Assembly: GCA_938016235.1 (NCBI GenBank)
Contig: CALLPU010000021.1
Span: 1-11,142, forward strand
DNA: 11,142 nucleotides
Reading direction: 5' to 3'
Source: an uncultured Granulosicoccus sp.
GTDB lineage: Bacteria > Pseudomonadota > Gammaproteobacteria > Granulosicoccales > Granulosicoccaceae
In this document: one piece after another, positions 1 through 6,953 of the stretch
How the letters are laid out: each line of letters opens with the position of its first letter
Position numbering within the stretch: position 1 is the stretch's first letter
Made by a program: the position numbers and the translations under genes
Notes under the pieces: generated by a model
What the model was told of the DNA's origin: nothing
The model's input: the letters and a program-made list of their open reading frames with translations, nothing else
Database searches by the model: none

Positions 1-1008
1 ATGCAGGTGGCGGAGCATGCGCTGGTAGGCGCATACGATGATCCGCAGGCACTCTCACAGTTGGGCAATGCCTGCGATGCCGTGACGGTGGAATTCGAAA
101 ATGTACCGGCAGCGAGTCTGGAGCAATTGAGTTCGCTGTGCCGCGTAGCGCCTTCCGCTGCGGCAATCAGGGTTGCGCAGGATCGGGCGTTGGAAAAGCA
201 GACTGCCCGCAGTTTTGGGCTGCGTCCGGTGCCTTACGCCACGATTGAACGACGGGAAGATATCGACTCTGCCGTGGCCAGCGTGCAATTGCCCGCTATC
301 TTGAAAACCTCGCGGCTGGGCTACGATGGCAAGGGGCAGAGTGTTTGTCATACATCAGAGGAGGTTTTTGCAGCCTTTGCTGCGGCAGGTGAGGCGGACT
401 GCGTTCTGGAGCAGCGCATTGATCTGGCGGCTGAAGTATCAGTGGTGCTGGCACGCGGGCTGGAGGGTGACATGGCTGTATTTCCGGTTGCGAGGAACGT
501 TCATGAAAACGGCATATTGGCGACCTCCACGGTACCGTGTCATCTGCCAGATTCACTCCCGGAATCAGTGACATCGGATGCCATCGGGCTGGCCCGCAAG
601 CTGGCAGATGGGCTGGATTACCACGGCGTCCTCGCGGTCGAGTTCTTTGTAGACGAACACGGTGCCGTGTTTTTTAATGAAATGGCGCCAAGACCCCACA
701 ACAGTGGTCACTACACGCTGGATGCCACGGTCTGTTCTCAGTTCGAGCAACAATTGCGCGCATTGTGTGCTTTGCCGCTGGGTAGCACGCAATTGCTATC
801 ACCGGTTTGCATGGTCAATCTTTTGGGAGATGTGTGGGCTGATGGCCAGCCGAGGTGGATAGAGCTGATACAGCAGCCGGGCGCACACTTGCATTTATAC
901 GGCAAAACCGAGGCGCGTCCTGGCCGAAAAATGGGTCACATCAATTGTATGGCCGATACGTCCGAGCAGGCGCACACCACAGCGGTGCAGGTATTACAGA
1001 AACTGTGA
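1..1008 (+). CDS. purK: 5-(carboxyamino)imidazole ribonucleotide synthase, 5' end missing
   Basis: PurK is a cytosolic ATP-grasp enzyme of purine biosynthesis. It uses ATP and bicarbonate to convert 5-aminoimidazole ribonucleotide to N5-carboxyaminoimidazole ribonucleotide, the substrate of PurE. Visible family motifs are EFENVP (about residues 32-37 of the visible part), the ATP-grasp segment LKTSRLGYDGKGQ, the metal/substrate region NEMAPRPHNSGHYT, and the C-terminal stretch EARPGRKMGH. The ATG at base 1 corresponds to an internal position: family members have a further N-terminal Rossmann-like segment (a GxGQLGRM motif) of about 40 residues before this point, so the gene begins upstream of the window. 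The TGA stop is at 1006-1008. It is the housekeeping flank of the capsule region; purE would be expected just upstream but is not visible. Confidence 0.95.
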   Translation: MQVAEHALVGAYDDPQALSQLGNACDAVTVEFENVPAASLEQLSSLCRVAPSAAAIRVAQDRALEKQTARSFGLRPVPYATIERREDIDSAVASVQLPAILKTSRLGYDGKGQSVCHTSEEVFAAFAAAGEADCVLEQRIDLAAEVSVVLARGLEGDMAVFPVARNVHENGILATSTVPCHLPDSLPESVTSDAIGLARKLADGLDYHGVLAVEFFVDEHGAVFFNEMAPRPHNSGHYTLDATVCSQFEQQLRALCALPLGSTQLLSPVCMVNLLGDVWADGQPRWIELIQQPGAHLHLYGKTEARPGRKMGHINCMADTSEQAHTTAVQVLQKL

Positions 1009-1153
1009 CGAGCCTCCAGTGCCACACTCCACACTCTGTGAGCTTTCAGGAGCCAGTTATATAGGGATATTTTTTCGTATTTAACGTGCTTGGCGAAAAA
1101 CTTGCACCGCAGCGGCAACGCCTTTTGTCCTCGCTGTGAGTAATCTCTGCCCA
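1009..1153 (+). promoter_or_regulatory. Intergenic gap with AT-rich island, possible promoter of the capsule region
   Basis: This gap separates purK from the first capsule-region gene. Bases 1057-1083 are markedly richer in A and T than the surroundings and contain TATATA (1058-1063), a run of T (1070-1075) and TATTTA (1078-1083), all of which could serve as -10-like elements. I see no good -35 partner at 17 bp for any of them, and no strong hairpin plus T-run that would end purK transcription. I also see no JUMPstart/ops element (GGCGGTAG core). A promoter here is inferred from position and composition only. Confidence 0.25.
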
Positions 1154-2248
1154 ATGAAACGAGCTATTCTGCACATCGGTACCGAGAAAACCGGTACGAC
1201 ATCGATTCAGAAGTTCTTGTTCGAAAATCGCAGCAAACTCAGTTCGATGGGTCTGTTGTTTCCGGCATCGGCGGGTTTCATCAGCAATCAACGTCTGGTG
1301 GTGTACGGTAAGCAGGCGCCTGAGCCTGATCTTGCTGACGAGTCGCTCGATGTGACCGATTCGGTCCAGCTGGACCAATGGAAAGAGCAGTTTGTGCTCG
1401 AACACTGTTCTGAAATACTGGCGTTTCAAGCTCGACATACAGGTGCATCCAGTGTTATCTATTCAGCGGAACACCTTCAGTCTCGATTGACCAAGATAGA
1501 CGAAATCAAGCGGATCGCTCGCTTGTTGCGCCCCTTGTTTGATGAGGTGCGCGTGCTGGTGTATCTACGCCGCCAGGACCGCTATGCATTAAGCGCGCAC
1601 AGTACCTCTGTGAGAGGAGGCAATCCCAATACCTTTGCGTTTGAGAAGCTCAATGCAGTGGGACCATACTACGACTATCGAATGCTGCTTGAACAGTGGA
1701 GTGAGGTATTCGGTGCGGATGCCATTGATGTGCGAGTGTTTGAAAAAGCGCAACTTCACGGCGGCGATGTCGTCACGGATTTTTGCCAGGTCACTGGCAT
1801 CGACGATAGCTGTCCCAGTATGGTAAAGCCTGAGTCCGAGAATGAGGCGTTATCACACACGGCCCTGATGCTGTTACGCAGGTTCAACGCACTGGCTGCA
1901 AACGATCCCACGTTACTTGAATATTCCAAGACTGAGATTCGGCCCTATTTGCTCGGCGAAGTACAGCGTATTCAGGACCCGTATGGCCGTGTGCTTCCTT
2001 CCCGGTCATCCGCTGTGGATTTCTATGAACAGTTTCGAGAAGACAACCAATGGATCGCTGAGCAGTGGTTGAACGGGAAGGGTTTCAATGAAGACTTCCA
2101 TGAATACCCCGAAACTGCGTCCACACCACCTGCGCTTGATGATCTTGATGAGCGCCTCAGTGTTTTGATAGACGAGTTTTCGCACAGTCGCATGGGTTAT
2201 GCAACCCGGATCGGCAGGGCGATAAAACAACGTGTCAGCAACGGCTGA
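1154..2248 (+). CDS. Sulfotransferase-like P-loop protein
   Basis: The protein starts MKRAILHIGTEKTGTTSIQ. The segment HIGTEKTGTTS (residues 7-17) matches the 5'-phosphosulfate-binding P-loop of PAPS-dependent sulfotransferases. A second motif, VYLRRQDRYALSAHS (about residues 136-150), fits the 3'-phosphate-binding region, where an Arg and a following Ser contact the nucleotide. Such enzymes move sulfate from PAPS to a hydroxyl or amine, here plausibly on a capsule sugar; the acceptor cannot be read from the sequence. Length is 364 residues with no signal peptide or membrane span, so it is probably cytosolic. I prefer the ATG at 1154 because the P-loop strand starts right after it; an in-frame GTG at 1136 would add six residues. 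Neither has a clear ribosome binding site. It is co-directional with kpsF, 124 bp downstream. The family is sometimes annotated only as hypothetical, so sulfation is inferred. Confidence 0.75.
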   Translation: MKRAILHIGTEKTGTTSIQKFLFENRSKLSSMGLLFPASAGFISNQRLVVYGKQAPEPDLADESLDVTDSVQLDQWKEQFVLEHCSEILAFQARHTGASSVIYSAEHLQSRLTKIDEIKRIARLLRPLFDEVRVLVYLRRQDRYALSAHSTSVRGGNPNTFAFEKLNAVGPYYDYRMLLEQWSEVFGADAIDVRVFEKAQLHGGDVVTDFCQVTGIDDSCPSMVKPESENEALSHTALMLLRRFNALAANDPTLLEYSKTEIRPYLLGEVQRIQDPYGRVLPSRSSAVDFYEQFREDNQWIAEQWLNGKGFNEDFHEYPETASTPPALDDLDERLSVLIDEFSHSRMGYATRIGRAIKQRVSNG

Positions 2249-2342
2249 TAACCGTATCCAGGCACTTATTGTCTGAGCTGTGAACTCGTTCTCGGCAATG
2301 GTACGAAACTGGCAAGCCTTCACCCATACACGCTCTCAACCA

Positions 2343-2358
2343 TTCGAAACTTTTCGAA
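2343..2358. repeat. Short inverted repeat before kpsF
   Basis: Two copies of the self-complementary hexamer TTCGAA (2343-2348 and 2353-2358) are separated by four bases, so a 6-bp stem with a 4-base loop can form. It ends 14 bases before the preferred kpsF start codon. It may affect translation of kpsF or may be chance. There is no T-run, so it is not an intrinsic terminator. Confidence 0.3.
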
Positions 2359-2372
2359 GAACAGATAACACG

Positions 2373-3374
2373 ATGAGTCTTACCCAACGATCTTCACGCT
2401 CCAACGATCATTCAGCGAGCTTCATTCCCACCGCTGTTGAATCGCTGACCATTCAAAGCACAGCACTTTCAACTATCGCCAATCGGCTAGGTTCTGAATT
2501 TGATGATGCCGTTCGACTCATACTGGGTTGTAAAGGGCGTGTCATTATTTCGGGCATGGGCAAGTCCGGCATCGTTGGAAAAAAGATTGCCGCCACGTTT
2601 GCATCCACTGGTACGCCCAGTTTCTATGTGCACCCGGGTGAAGCCATTCACGGCGATCTGGGCATGATTACGGCGGATGATCTGATCGTGATGATTTCAT
2701 ACAGTGGCGAGACCGAGGAAGTGGTCAAGCTGATGCCATCGTTGAAGTACTTTGGCAACAAGATCATTGGCATGGTGGGAGCTGAAAACACCACGCTGGG
2801 CAAGCAGGCCGATGTCACCTTGCGTGTCGACATTGAACGAGAAGTGTGCCCCAACAATCTGGCGCCTACCACCTCAGCTCTGGCTATCATGGCGTTGGGC
2901 GACGCGCTGGCCGTGTGTCTGATTCGGGCTCGTGATTTCAAACCCTCTGACTTTGCCCAGTTTCATCCGGGCGGCATGCTGGGACGTCGACTCCTGTCAC
3001 GGGTGGCCGATACCATGATCACGGAAAACCTGCCGCTGATAGGCCCTGAAGAGTCTGTCAGGGAAGCCATTTTCTGCATGACCTCTGGCAGGCTGGGGCT
3101 TGCCATCATCATTGATAACGATCGTCTTCTCGGTATTCTGACCGATGGGGATTTGCGTCGCGCATTGATCATGGACCCCACCATGCTCGACAAGCGAGTG
3201 CGGGATTTCATGACCCCGGTACCGGTCACCATATCGGCCGATGCGATGGTGACGGATGCGGAAGTGTTGATGCGTAAGTACAAGATTCGCGCATTGATCG
3301 TGACCGGCGCCAGAGAAGGGGAAGAGGATCAGGTATGCGGATTGCTTGAGATCTTCGCCAATCATCAGAAGTGA
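2373..3374 (+). CDS. kpsF: Arabinose-5-phosphate isomerase, KpsF/KdsD/GutQ family
   Basis: This enzyme interconverts ribulose 5-phosphate and arabinose 5-phosphate, the first committed step towards Kdo, which forms the linker of group 2 type capsules as well as the lipopolysaccharide core. An N-terminal SIS domain (about residues 30-190) carries GMGKSG (61-66), SYSGE (109-113), REVCP (156-160) and FHPGG (197-201). Lys64, Glu113, Glu157 and His198 align by eye with the residues reported as important in E. coli KdsD. Two CBS domains follow (about 210-330), the second with the usual DFMTPVPVT pattern, although the C-terminal tail EIFANHQK departs from the common form. With the ATG at 2373 the protein is 333 residues, close to the 320-330 of the family. 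A GTG at 2280 would add 31 residues without family resemblance. The capsule context favours kpsF over a housekeeping kdsD, but sequence alone cannot separate the paralogues. Confidence 0.92.
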   Translation: MSLTQRSSRSNDHSASFIPTAVESLTIQSTALSTIANRLGSEFDDAVRLILGCKGRVIISGMGKSGIVGKKIAATFASTGTPSFYVHPGEAIHGDLGMITADDLIVMISYSGETEEVVKLMPSLKYFGNKIIGMVGAENTTLGKQADVTLRVDIEREVCPNNLAPTTSALAIMALGDALAVCLIRARDFKPSDFAQFHPGGMLGRRLLSRVADTMITENLPLIGPEESVREAIFCMTSGRLGLAIIIDNDRLLGILTDGDLRRALIMDPTMLDKRVRDFMTPVPVTISADAMVTDAEVLMRKYKIRALIVTGAREGEEDQVCGLLEIFANHQK

Positions 3375-3406
3375 TTCTGGTTCTCTTGTAACCCATTCAA
3401 ACGCTG

Positions 3407-4105
3407 ATGTTCATGCAAACGCCAACGCTAGTTCGCTCTTCTCTGCTGTCTGCTGTCATGGCGTTGAGCGCCTGCAGTACATTACCACCTGCCGAGCCAT
3501 CGGCAGTGTCCACAGCCGACAGGGTGAGTAGCCAGGGGCTGGATAAGGCGGCGGTGGGTTCTCGTATCACTCTGCCCGCCAACAATGCGCTGGGCGTTTC
3601 CAGTGTGCAGATCGTCGATGAATACCGTGCGGCGAGTGGACGGCTTTGCCGCCGTGTGCAAGTGTCGCCAACTGACGATAGCTCCCGCGTCATGTGCCAA
3701 CGCAAGAACGGGCAGTGGAGCTTTACGCGCGCCCTGATTTCAAACTCCCTGCGTCAAACCATGAAGAACCAGCCGTTAGTCAGCACACCGTTGTCGAGCG
3801 AGTTGATGCAGGACGGTCAGGAGGTTGTTGATACGGCCGCGCAGGCCATGGTGTTATCTGCGGCAGATACAAACGAAGTACCCGGTCTGGGTAATGCCAT
3901 GGCAACGGCGGCTGATGCTTCCGCGCCGCCAGTGCAGTTGCGACTGAACCCGGGCGAGACGCTGTGGCGTTTTGCTGCCAGGACAACGGGGAATCCAGAG
4001 AACTGGACGCATATTGCCAAGCTCAATGGCATCAGTGATGTGGGGAAATTGCAGGGCGGTACGATGCTGAATATACCTGCCGAACTCTTCGCTGGAAGCC
4101 GCTGA
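3407..4105 (+). CDS. Predicted outer-membrane or periplasmic lipoprotein with C-terminal LysM domain
   Basis: This is a 232-residue protein. A short basic N-terminus and hydrophobic stretch end in the lipobox LSAC, with Cys23 as the predicted lipidated residue. The residues after it are not Asp, so outer-membrane sorting is more likely than inner-membrane retention. A middle region (about 62-113) has two Cys, in LCRR (Cys81) and MCQR (Cys97), which could form a disulfide in the periplasm. An Ala-rich linker leads to a LysM-like domain (about 176-228) with PGETLWRFA, NWTHIAKLNG and the closing GGTMLNIP. LysM domains bind peptidoglycan or related N-acetylglucosamine glycans. The stop lies one base before the kpsM ATG, so the two are almost certainly co-translated. 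Start choice is ATG 3407 or ATG 3413 (two residues shorter); neither has a clear ribosome binding site. I do not recognise it as a standard Kps protein. A role in anchoring or positioning the export machine is inferred. Confidence 0.85.
   Translation: MFMQTPTLVRSSLLSAVMALSACSTLPPAEPSAVSTADRVSSQGLDKAAVGSRITLPANNALGVSSVQIVDEYRAASGRLCRRVQVSPTDDSSRVMCQRKNGQWSFTRALISNSLRQTMKNQPLVSTPLSSELMQDGQEVVDTAAQAMVLSAADTNEVPGLGNAMATAADASAPPVQLRLNPGETLWRFAARTTGNPENWTHIAKLNGISDVGKLQGGTMLNIPAELFAGSR
4094..4098 (+). promoter_or_regulatory. Ribosome binding site for kpsM
   Basis: GGAAG lies eight bases before the ATG at 4107, inside the last codons of the lipoprotein gene. It is one of the clearer Shine-Dalgarno sites in the window and supports the kpsM start. 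Confidence 0.55.
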
Positions 4106-4106
4106 C

Positions 4107-4937
4107 ATGACTGCGCTGTCCTCCGGGATCGCAGACAACTCGATCACCGTCAAAAAAGTTCTCGGTGCCTTAGTCACCCAGGTTCGTGTGATCAATGCGT
4201 TGGTGTTGCGCGAAACCAAAACACGCTACGGTAACTATAAAATAGGTTTTCTGTGGGCGCTGATCGAGCCGCTCGTGGGTGTCAGCGTGTTTGTCGCCAT
4301 TTTTGCCAACTTGCGAAATGACAACCCCGGTGGCATGCCTCTGGTGACGTTCATGTTGGTGGGTTTCATCTGCTACGGCTTGTTTCGTGATCCGTGGAAC
4401 TCGATGCAAGGCGCAATCAGCAACAGCAGAAACCTGCTCACATTTCCGCAGGTCACCACGTTTGATGTAATCATGTCGCGAGGCATTCTGCAGGTACTGG
4501 TGTCTTTCTTCGTACTGGGTTTCCTGCTGTACATGGCCTATCTGGCTGGTTTTGAGGTGCGCTGTGAACGACCGCTGGGCGTGCTGATGGCCTGTGGATT
4601 GTTCTGTGTTCTGGGGCTGGGTATGGGATTTCTGTTCGCCAGCCTCGAACCGATGGTGCCTTCGGTAAAGCAATTCGGGTCACAGGTGTTGGGGCGGCCC
4701 CTGTATTTTTCCTCCGGTCTGTTCTACACCGCTGATACGTTACCACCCCCCATACGCGAGTACCTTCTCTATAACCCGGTGCTGCACATGATCGAGCTGG
4801 TACGCGGAGAATTCTTTCACGAATTCGAAACCATGCACGGCAGCTGGTTCTACGCCAGCATGTGGGCCTTCACTACCCTTGTCGTTGGATTACTGGCGCA
4901 CCAGGCGATGCACAAGCGGGCGATCGTCACTAAATGA
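4107..4937 (+). CDS. kpsM: Capsule polysaccharide ABC exporter, membrane subunit
   Basis: KpsM-type proteins (KpsM, BexB, CtrC) form the inner-membrane channel that, powered by KpsT, exports lipid-linked capsule polymer. The 276 residues match the family length (about 260-280). The N-terminal cytoplasmic part has the typical RETKTRYG (35-42) before the first span. Likely membrane spans are about 47-69, 78-94, 127-149, 158-180 and 249-267, with one more weaker hydrophobic stretch near 195-212, giving the usual six. The loop FRDPWNSM (93-100) and the NPVLHMIELVRGEFF segment (223-237) are typical of ABC-2 type polysaccharide permeases. The gene follows the LysM lipoprotein by one base and overlaps kpsT by four bases (ATGA), so these genes are translationally coupled. 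Confidence 0.93.
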   Translation: MTALSSGIADNSITVKKVLGALVTQVRVINALVLRETKTRYGNYKIGFLWALIEPLVGVSVFVAIFANLRNDNPGGMPLVTFMLVGFICYGLFRDPWNSMQGAISNSRNLLTFPQVTTFDVIMSRGILQVLVSFFVLGFLLYMAYLAGFEVRCERPLGVLMACGLFCVLGLGMGFLFASLEPMVPSVKQFGSQVLGRPLYFSSGLFYTADTLPPPIREYLLYNPVLHMIELVRGEFFHEFETMHGSWFYASMWAFTTLVVGLLAHQAMHKRAIVTK

Positions 4938-5596
4938 TCAGTCTGCGCAACGTCAACAAGAAATACCGTACACAAGCTGGCTACCGTGTCGTGCTGGACA
5001 ATGTCAGCCTGGATTTTCCAGTAGGCAAGAGTGTTGGCATACTGGGCTTGAACGGGGCGGGTAAGTCCACGTTGATTCGTATCATCGGCGATGCTGAGCC
5101 ACCGGATTCCGGCTTTGTACATTGCGACCAGCGAGTCTCCTGGCCGCTGGGATACTCGGGTGGTTTTCAGGGCAATTTAACCGCTCGCGAAAATGCACGA
5201 TTTGTGGCGCGTATATACGGTGAAAGTGTTCGCTATGTTGAAGAGTTCACACGCGAATTCTCGGAGCTGGGTGAGTATTTTGATGAACCGTTGAAAAGCT
5301 ACTCGGCGGGTATGCAGGGGCGATTCGCTTTCTCTGTCAGTCTTGCCTGTAACTTCGAGTACTACCTTGTGGATGAGGCACTGGAAACCGGTGATGCACG
5401 CTATCGGGAAAAGTTTCGTATGGCGTTTGAAGAGCGTCGGGCCAATGCGTCCGTGATATTGGTATCGCACAACGAACAGACGATCCGCCGCAATTGCGAT
5501 ATGGCCGCAATCCTGCATGAAGGCACTCTGGTGTTATACGAAGATCTCAAGGAAGCACTGCTTGAATACAACATATTGCAGAACCAGCCACGGTAG
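4934..5596 (+). CDS. kpsT: Capsule polysaccharide ABC exporter, ATP-binding subunit
   Basis: This is the ATPase partner of KpsM, acting at the cytoplasmic face of the inner membrane. It has a full set of ABC motifs: Walker A GLNGAGKST (38-46), Q-loop near GFQGN (77-81), signature YSAGMQGR (123-130), Walker B ending YYLVDE with Asp147 and Glu148, the TGDARYREKF segment after it (152-161), and the H-loop His in VSHNE (His179). The signature is the degenerate S-A-G-M form usual for KpsT, BexA and CtrD proteins rather than LSGGQ. Length of 220 residues is normal for the family. The start ATG overlaps the kpsM stop. Confidence 0.95.
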   Translation: MISLRNVNKKYRTQAGYRVVLDNVSLDFPVGKSVGILGLNGAGKSTLIRIIGDAEPPDSGFVHCDQRVSWPLGYSGGFQGNLTARENARFVARIYGESVRYVEEFTREFSELGEYFDEPLKSYSAGMQGRFAFSVSLACNFEYYLVDEALETGDARYREKFRMAFEERRANASVILVSHNEQTIRRNCDMAAILHEGTLVLYEDLKEALLEYNILQNQPR

Positions 5597-5611
5597 CAAC
5601 GTGTCAGTGCG

Positions 5612-5624
5612 GCCGAGTATCGGC
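5612..5624. repeat. Short hairpin between kpsT and kpsE
   Basis: GCCGA and TCGGC flank a three-base loop, giving a perfect 5-bp stem in the 92-bp gap after kpsT. No T-run follows, so it is not a terminator. It may be chance or a minor transcript feature. Confidence 0.25.
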
Positions 5625-5644
5625 ATTGTGGATCCGGGTTAGAC

Positions 5645-5689
5645 ATGACACAGCAGAATACTCTCCTCCCGACGTTGCAAGAGATCTGA
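5645..5689 (+). other. Possible 14-codon upstream reading frame coupled to kpsE
   Basis: An ATG at 5645 opens a frame reading MTQQNTLLPTLQEI, and its TGA stop (5687-5689) overlaps the A of the preferred kpsE ATG (5689-5691) in a TGATG arrangement. This would allow terminating ribosomes to restart on kpsE. There is no convincing ribosome binding site for the 14-codon frame, so translation is uncertain. It is in a different frame from the TTG-initiated extension of kpsE at 5626. Confidence 0.3.
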
Positions 5690-6777
5690 TGAAGGCCATT
5701 TTAAAAACGATGGGAACTATCGTGGGAATTCCCACGCTGTTCGCCATTCTGTATTACGGTTTTCTGGCCTCCGACATGTATGTGTCGGAAGCGAAGGTGG
5801 CTGTGCGTTCGGCCAAAAGCGGTATCAGCACCAACGGACTAACTGCATTACTCGCATCTCCGGTGTTGTCCTCTGGTGGTCAGGATTCTCTGGTGGTCAT
5901 GGAGTACGCCACTTCCCTGGATATCGTTGAACAGCTGCGCGAGCGTGTAGATTTTATCGAGCACTACGCGAGCCGGGACGTGGATTTCCTGTCACGGTTG
6001 AAAAGAGATGCCACCAGTGACGAAGTGCTGCAATACTATCAGGAGCGGGTCAGCATTCAGCGCGACATCATGAGCGATGTACTGACTGTCAAGGTGCGGG
6101 CGTTTACCCCTCACATGGCACAGGATATAGCCTCACTGATTATAGACTTGAACGAGCAGCTGGTTAATACGCTGTCCAATCGGATGGAAGAAGATGCCAT
6201 TCGATCAGCCAGGTCGGAAGTTGATCGTGCGGTACAGCACTTGCGCAAGACAGCGCAGGACATCAATCGTTTTCAATCAGCCAACGACTCGGTGAGCCCG
6301 AAAGATGAGTCCATTGCGCTGTTCGGCCGAGTCTCTGCCATCGAATCCAAGATCAGTGAAACGCGGGCCACCTTGTCTGAAACCATGGCGTACATGCGTG
6401 AAGATTCTGCCGATGTTGTGGTACTGAAAAATCGTATCAACGCGCTGGAGCGACAGTTGAGACTGGAGAAAGGCCGTGTCACCGGTGACGGTGAAGGCGA
6501 CCTTGGCAGCCTGGTGGAAAACTTTCAGCCATTGATCCTCGAGCAGGAAATTGCTCAGCAGGGTTATGCGGCATCGCTGGCCTCATTTGAAGCGGCGAGA
6601 ATCGATGCGCAGCGGCAGAAGCAGTACCTGATTCGATTCGTGGAACCCAACCTGCCGGATGCTGCCAGCGAGCCACGCCGATTGATCAAGGTCATTACCG
6701 TCATGGTGTATTCCTTTCTGGCCTACCTGATCTTCGGCTTGCTCTGGTCTGCACTAAAAGACCACATGGGGCACTAG
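5689..6777 (+). CDS. kpsE: Capsule export inner-membrane/periplasmic adaptor, KpsE/BexC/CtrB family
   Basis: KpsE proteins belong to the polysaccharide co-polymerase group. They span the periplasm and link the KpsMT transporter to the outer-membrane exporter KpsD. The 362 residues show an N-terminal membrane span (about 8-27), the family segment MYVSEAKVAVRS soon after it, a long helical, Gln/Glu/Arg-rich periplasmic region likely to form coiled coils (about 160-310), the motif AYMREDSADVV, the PNLPDAASEPRR segment near 320-331, and a second membrane span (about 335-355) with a short cytoplasmic tail. E. coli KpsE shows the same order, including similar YLREDAPQV and QLPQESSFP segments. I chose ATG 5689 because AAGAGA lies just before it and the membrane span follows at once. 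A TTG at 5626 would give 383 residues. The stop is TAG at 6775-6777. Confidence 0.92.
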   Translation: MKAILKTMGTIVGIPTLFAILYYGFLASDMYVSEAKVAVRSAKSGISTNGLTALLASPVLSSGGQDSLVVMEYATSLDIVEQLRERVDFIEHYASRDVDFLSRLKRDATSDEVLQYYQERVSIQRDIMSDVLTVKVRAFTPHMAQDIASLIIDLNEQLVNTLSNRMEEDAIRSARSEVDRAVQHLRKTAQDINRFQSANDSVSPKDESIALFGRVSAIESKISETRATLSETMAYMREDSADVVVLKNRINALERQLRLEKGRVTGDGEGDLGSLVENFQPLILEQEIAQQGYAASLASFEAARIDAQRQKQYLIRFVEPNLPDAASEPRRLIKVITVMVYSFLAYLIFGLLWSALKDHMGH

Positions 6778-6786
6778 AGGCGCTTA

Positions 6787-6809
6787 AGCGGCGGGGCGGA
6801 CTTGCCGCT
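6787..6809. repeat. GC-rich hairpin between kpsE and kpsD
   Basis: AGCGGC (6787-6792) and GCCGCT (6804-6809) can pair as a perfect 6-bp stem around an 11-base loop. A separate 10-bp palindrome (6781-6790) overlaps its left arm. No T-run follows, so it is not a standard terminator; a role in message processing or partial termination is possible but unproven. Confidence 0.35.
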
Positions 6810-6953
6810 CGCGTAGCCCATTTGTATCTGGTGCATCGCCAATACGACCGAAGTCGACGGTTATGCCGGATGGCGGCACCCTATTTGCTCAGCTATTGCT
6901 TCATGCTGAATTTTCTCAATTTACTCAGGCGGGACGTACACACAGTGCAGATA

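Noticed and set aside
1009..1153. JUMPstart/ops element expected before capsule operons
   Set aside because: No GGCGGTAG core is present here or in the other gaps.
2280..2372. Upstream GTG start giving kpsF 31 extra residues
   Set aside because: The extension has no resemblance to the KpsF/KdsD N-terminus, and the ATG at 2373 gives the normal family length.
6787..6809. Intrinsic terminator after kpsE
   Set aside because: The stem is short, the loop is long, and no T-run follows.
6822..6953. TTG start giving kpsD a 44-residue N-terminal extension
   Set aside because: It would bury the signal peptide beginning at 6954; an exported protein needs that segment at its N-terminus. Kept only as an alternative.
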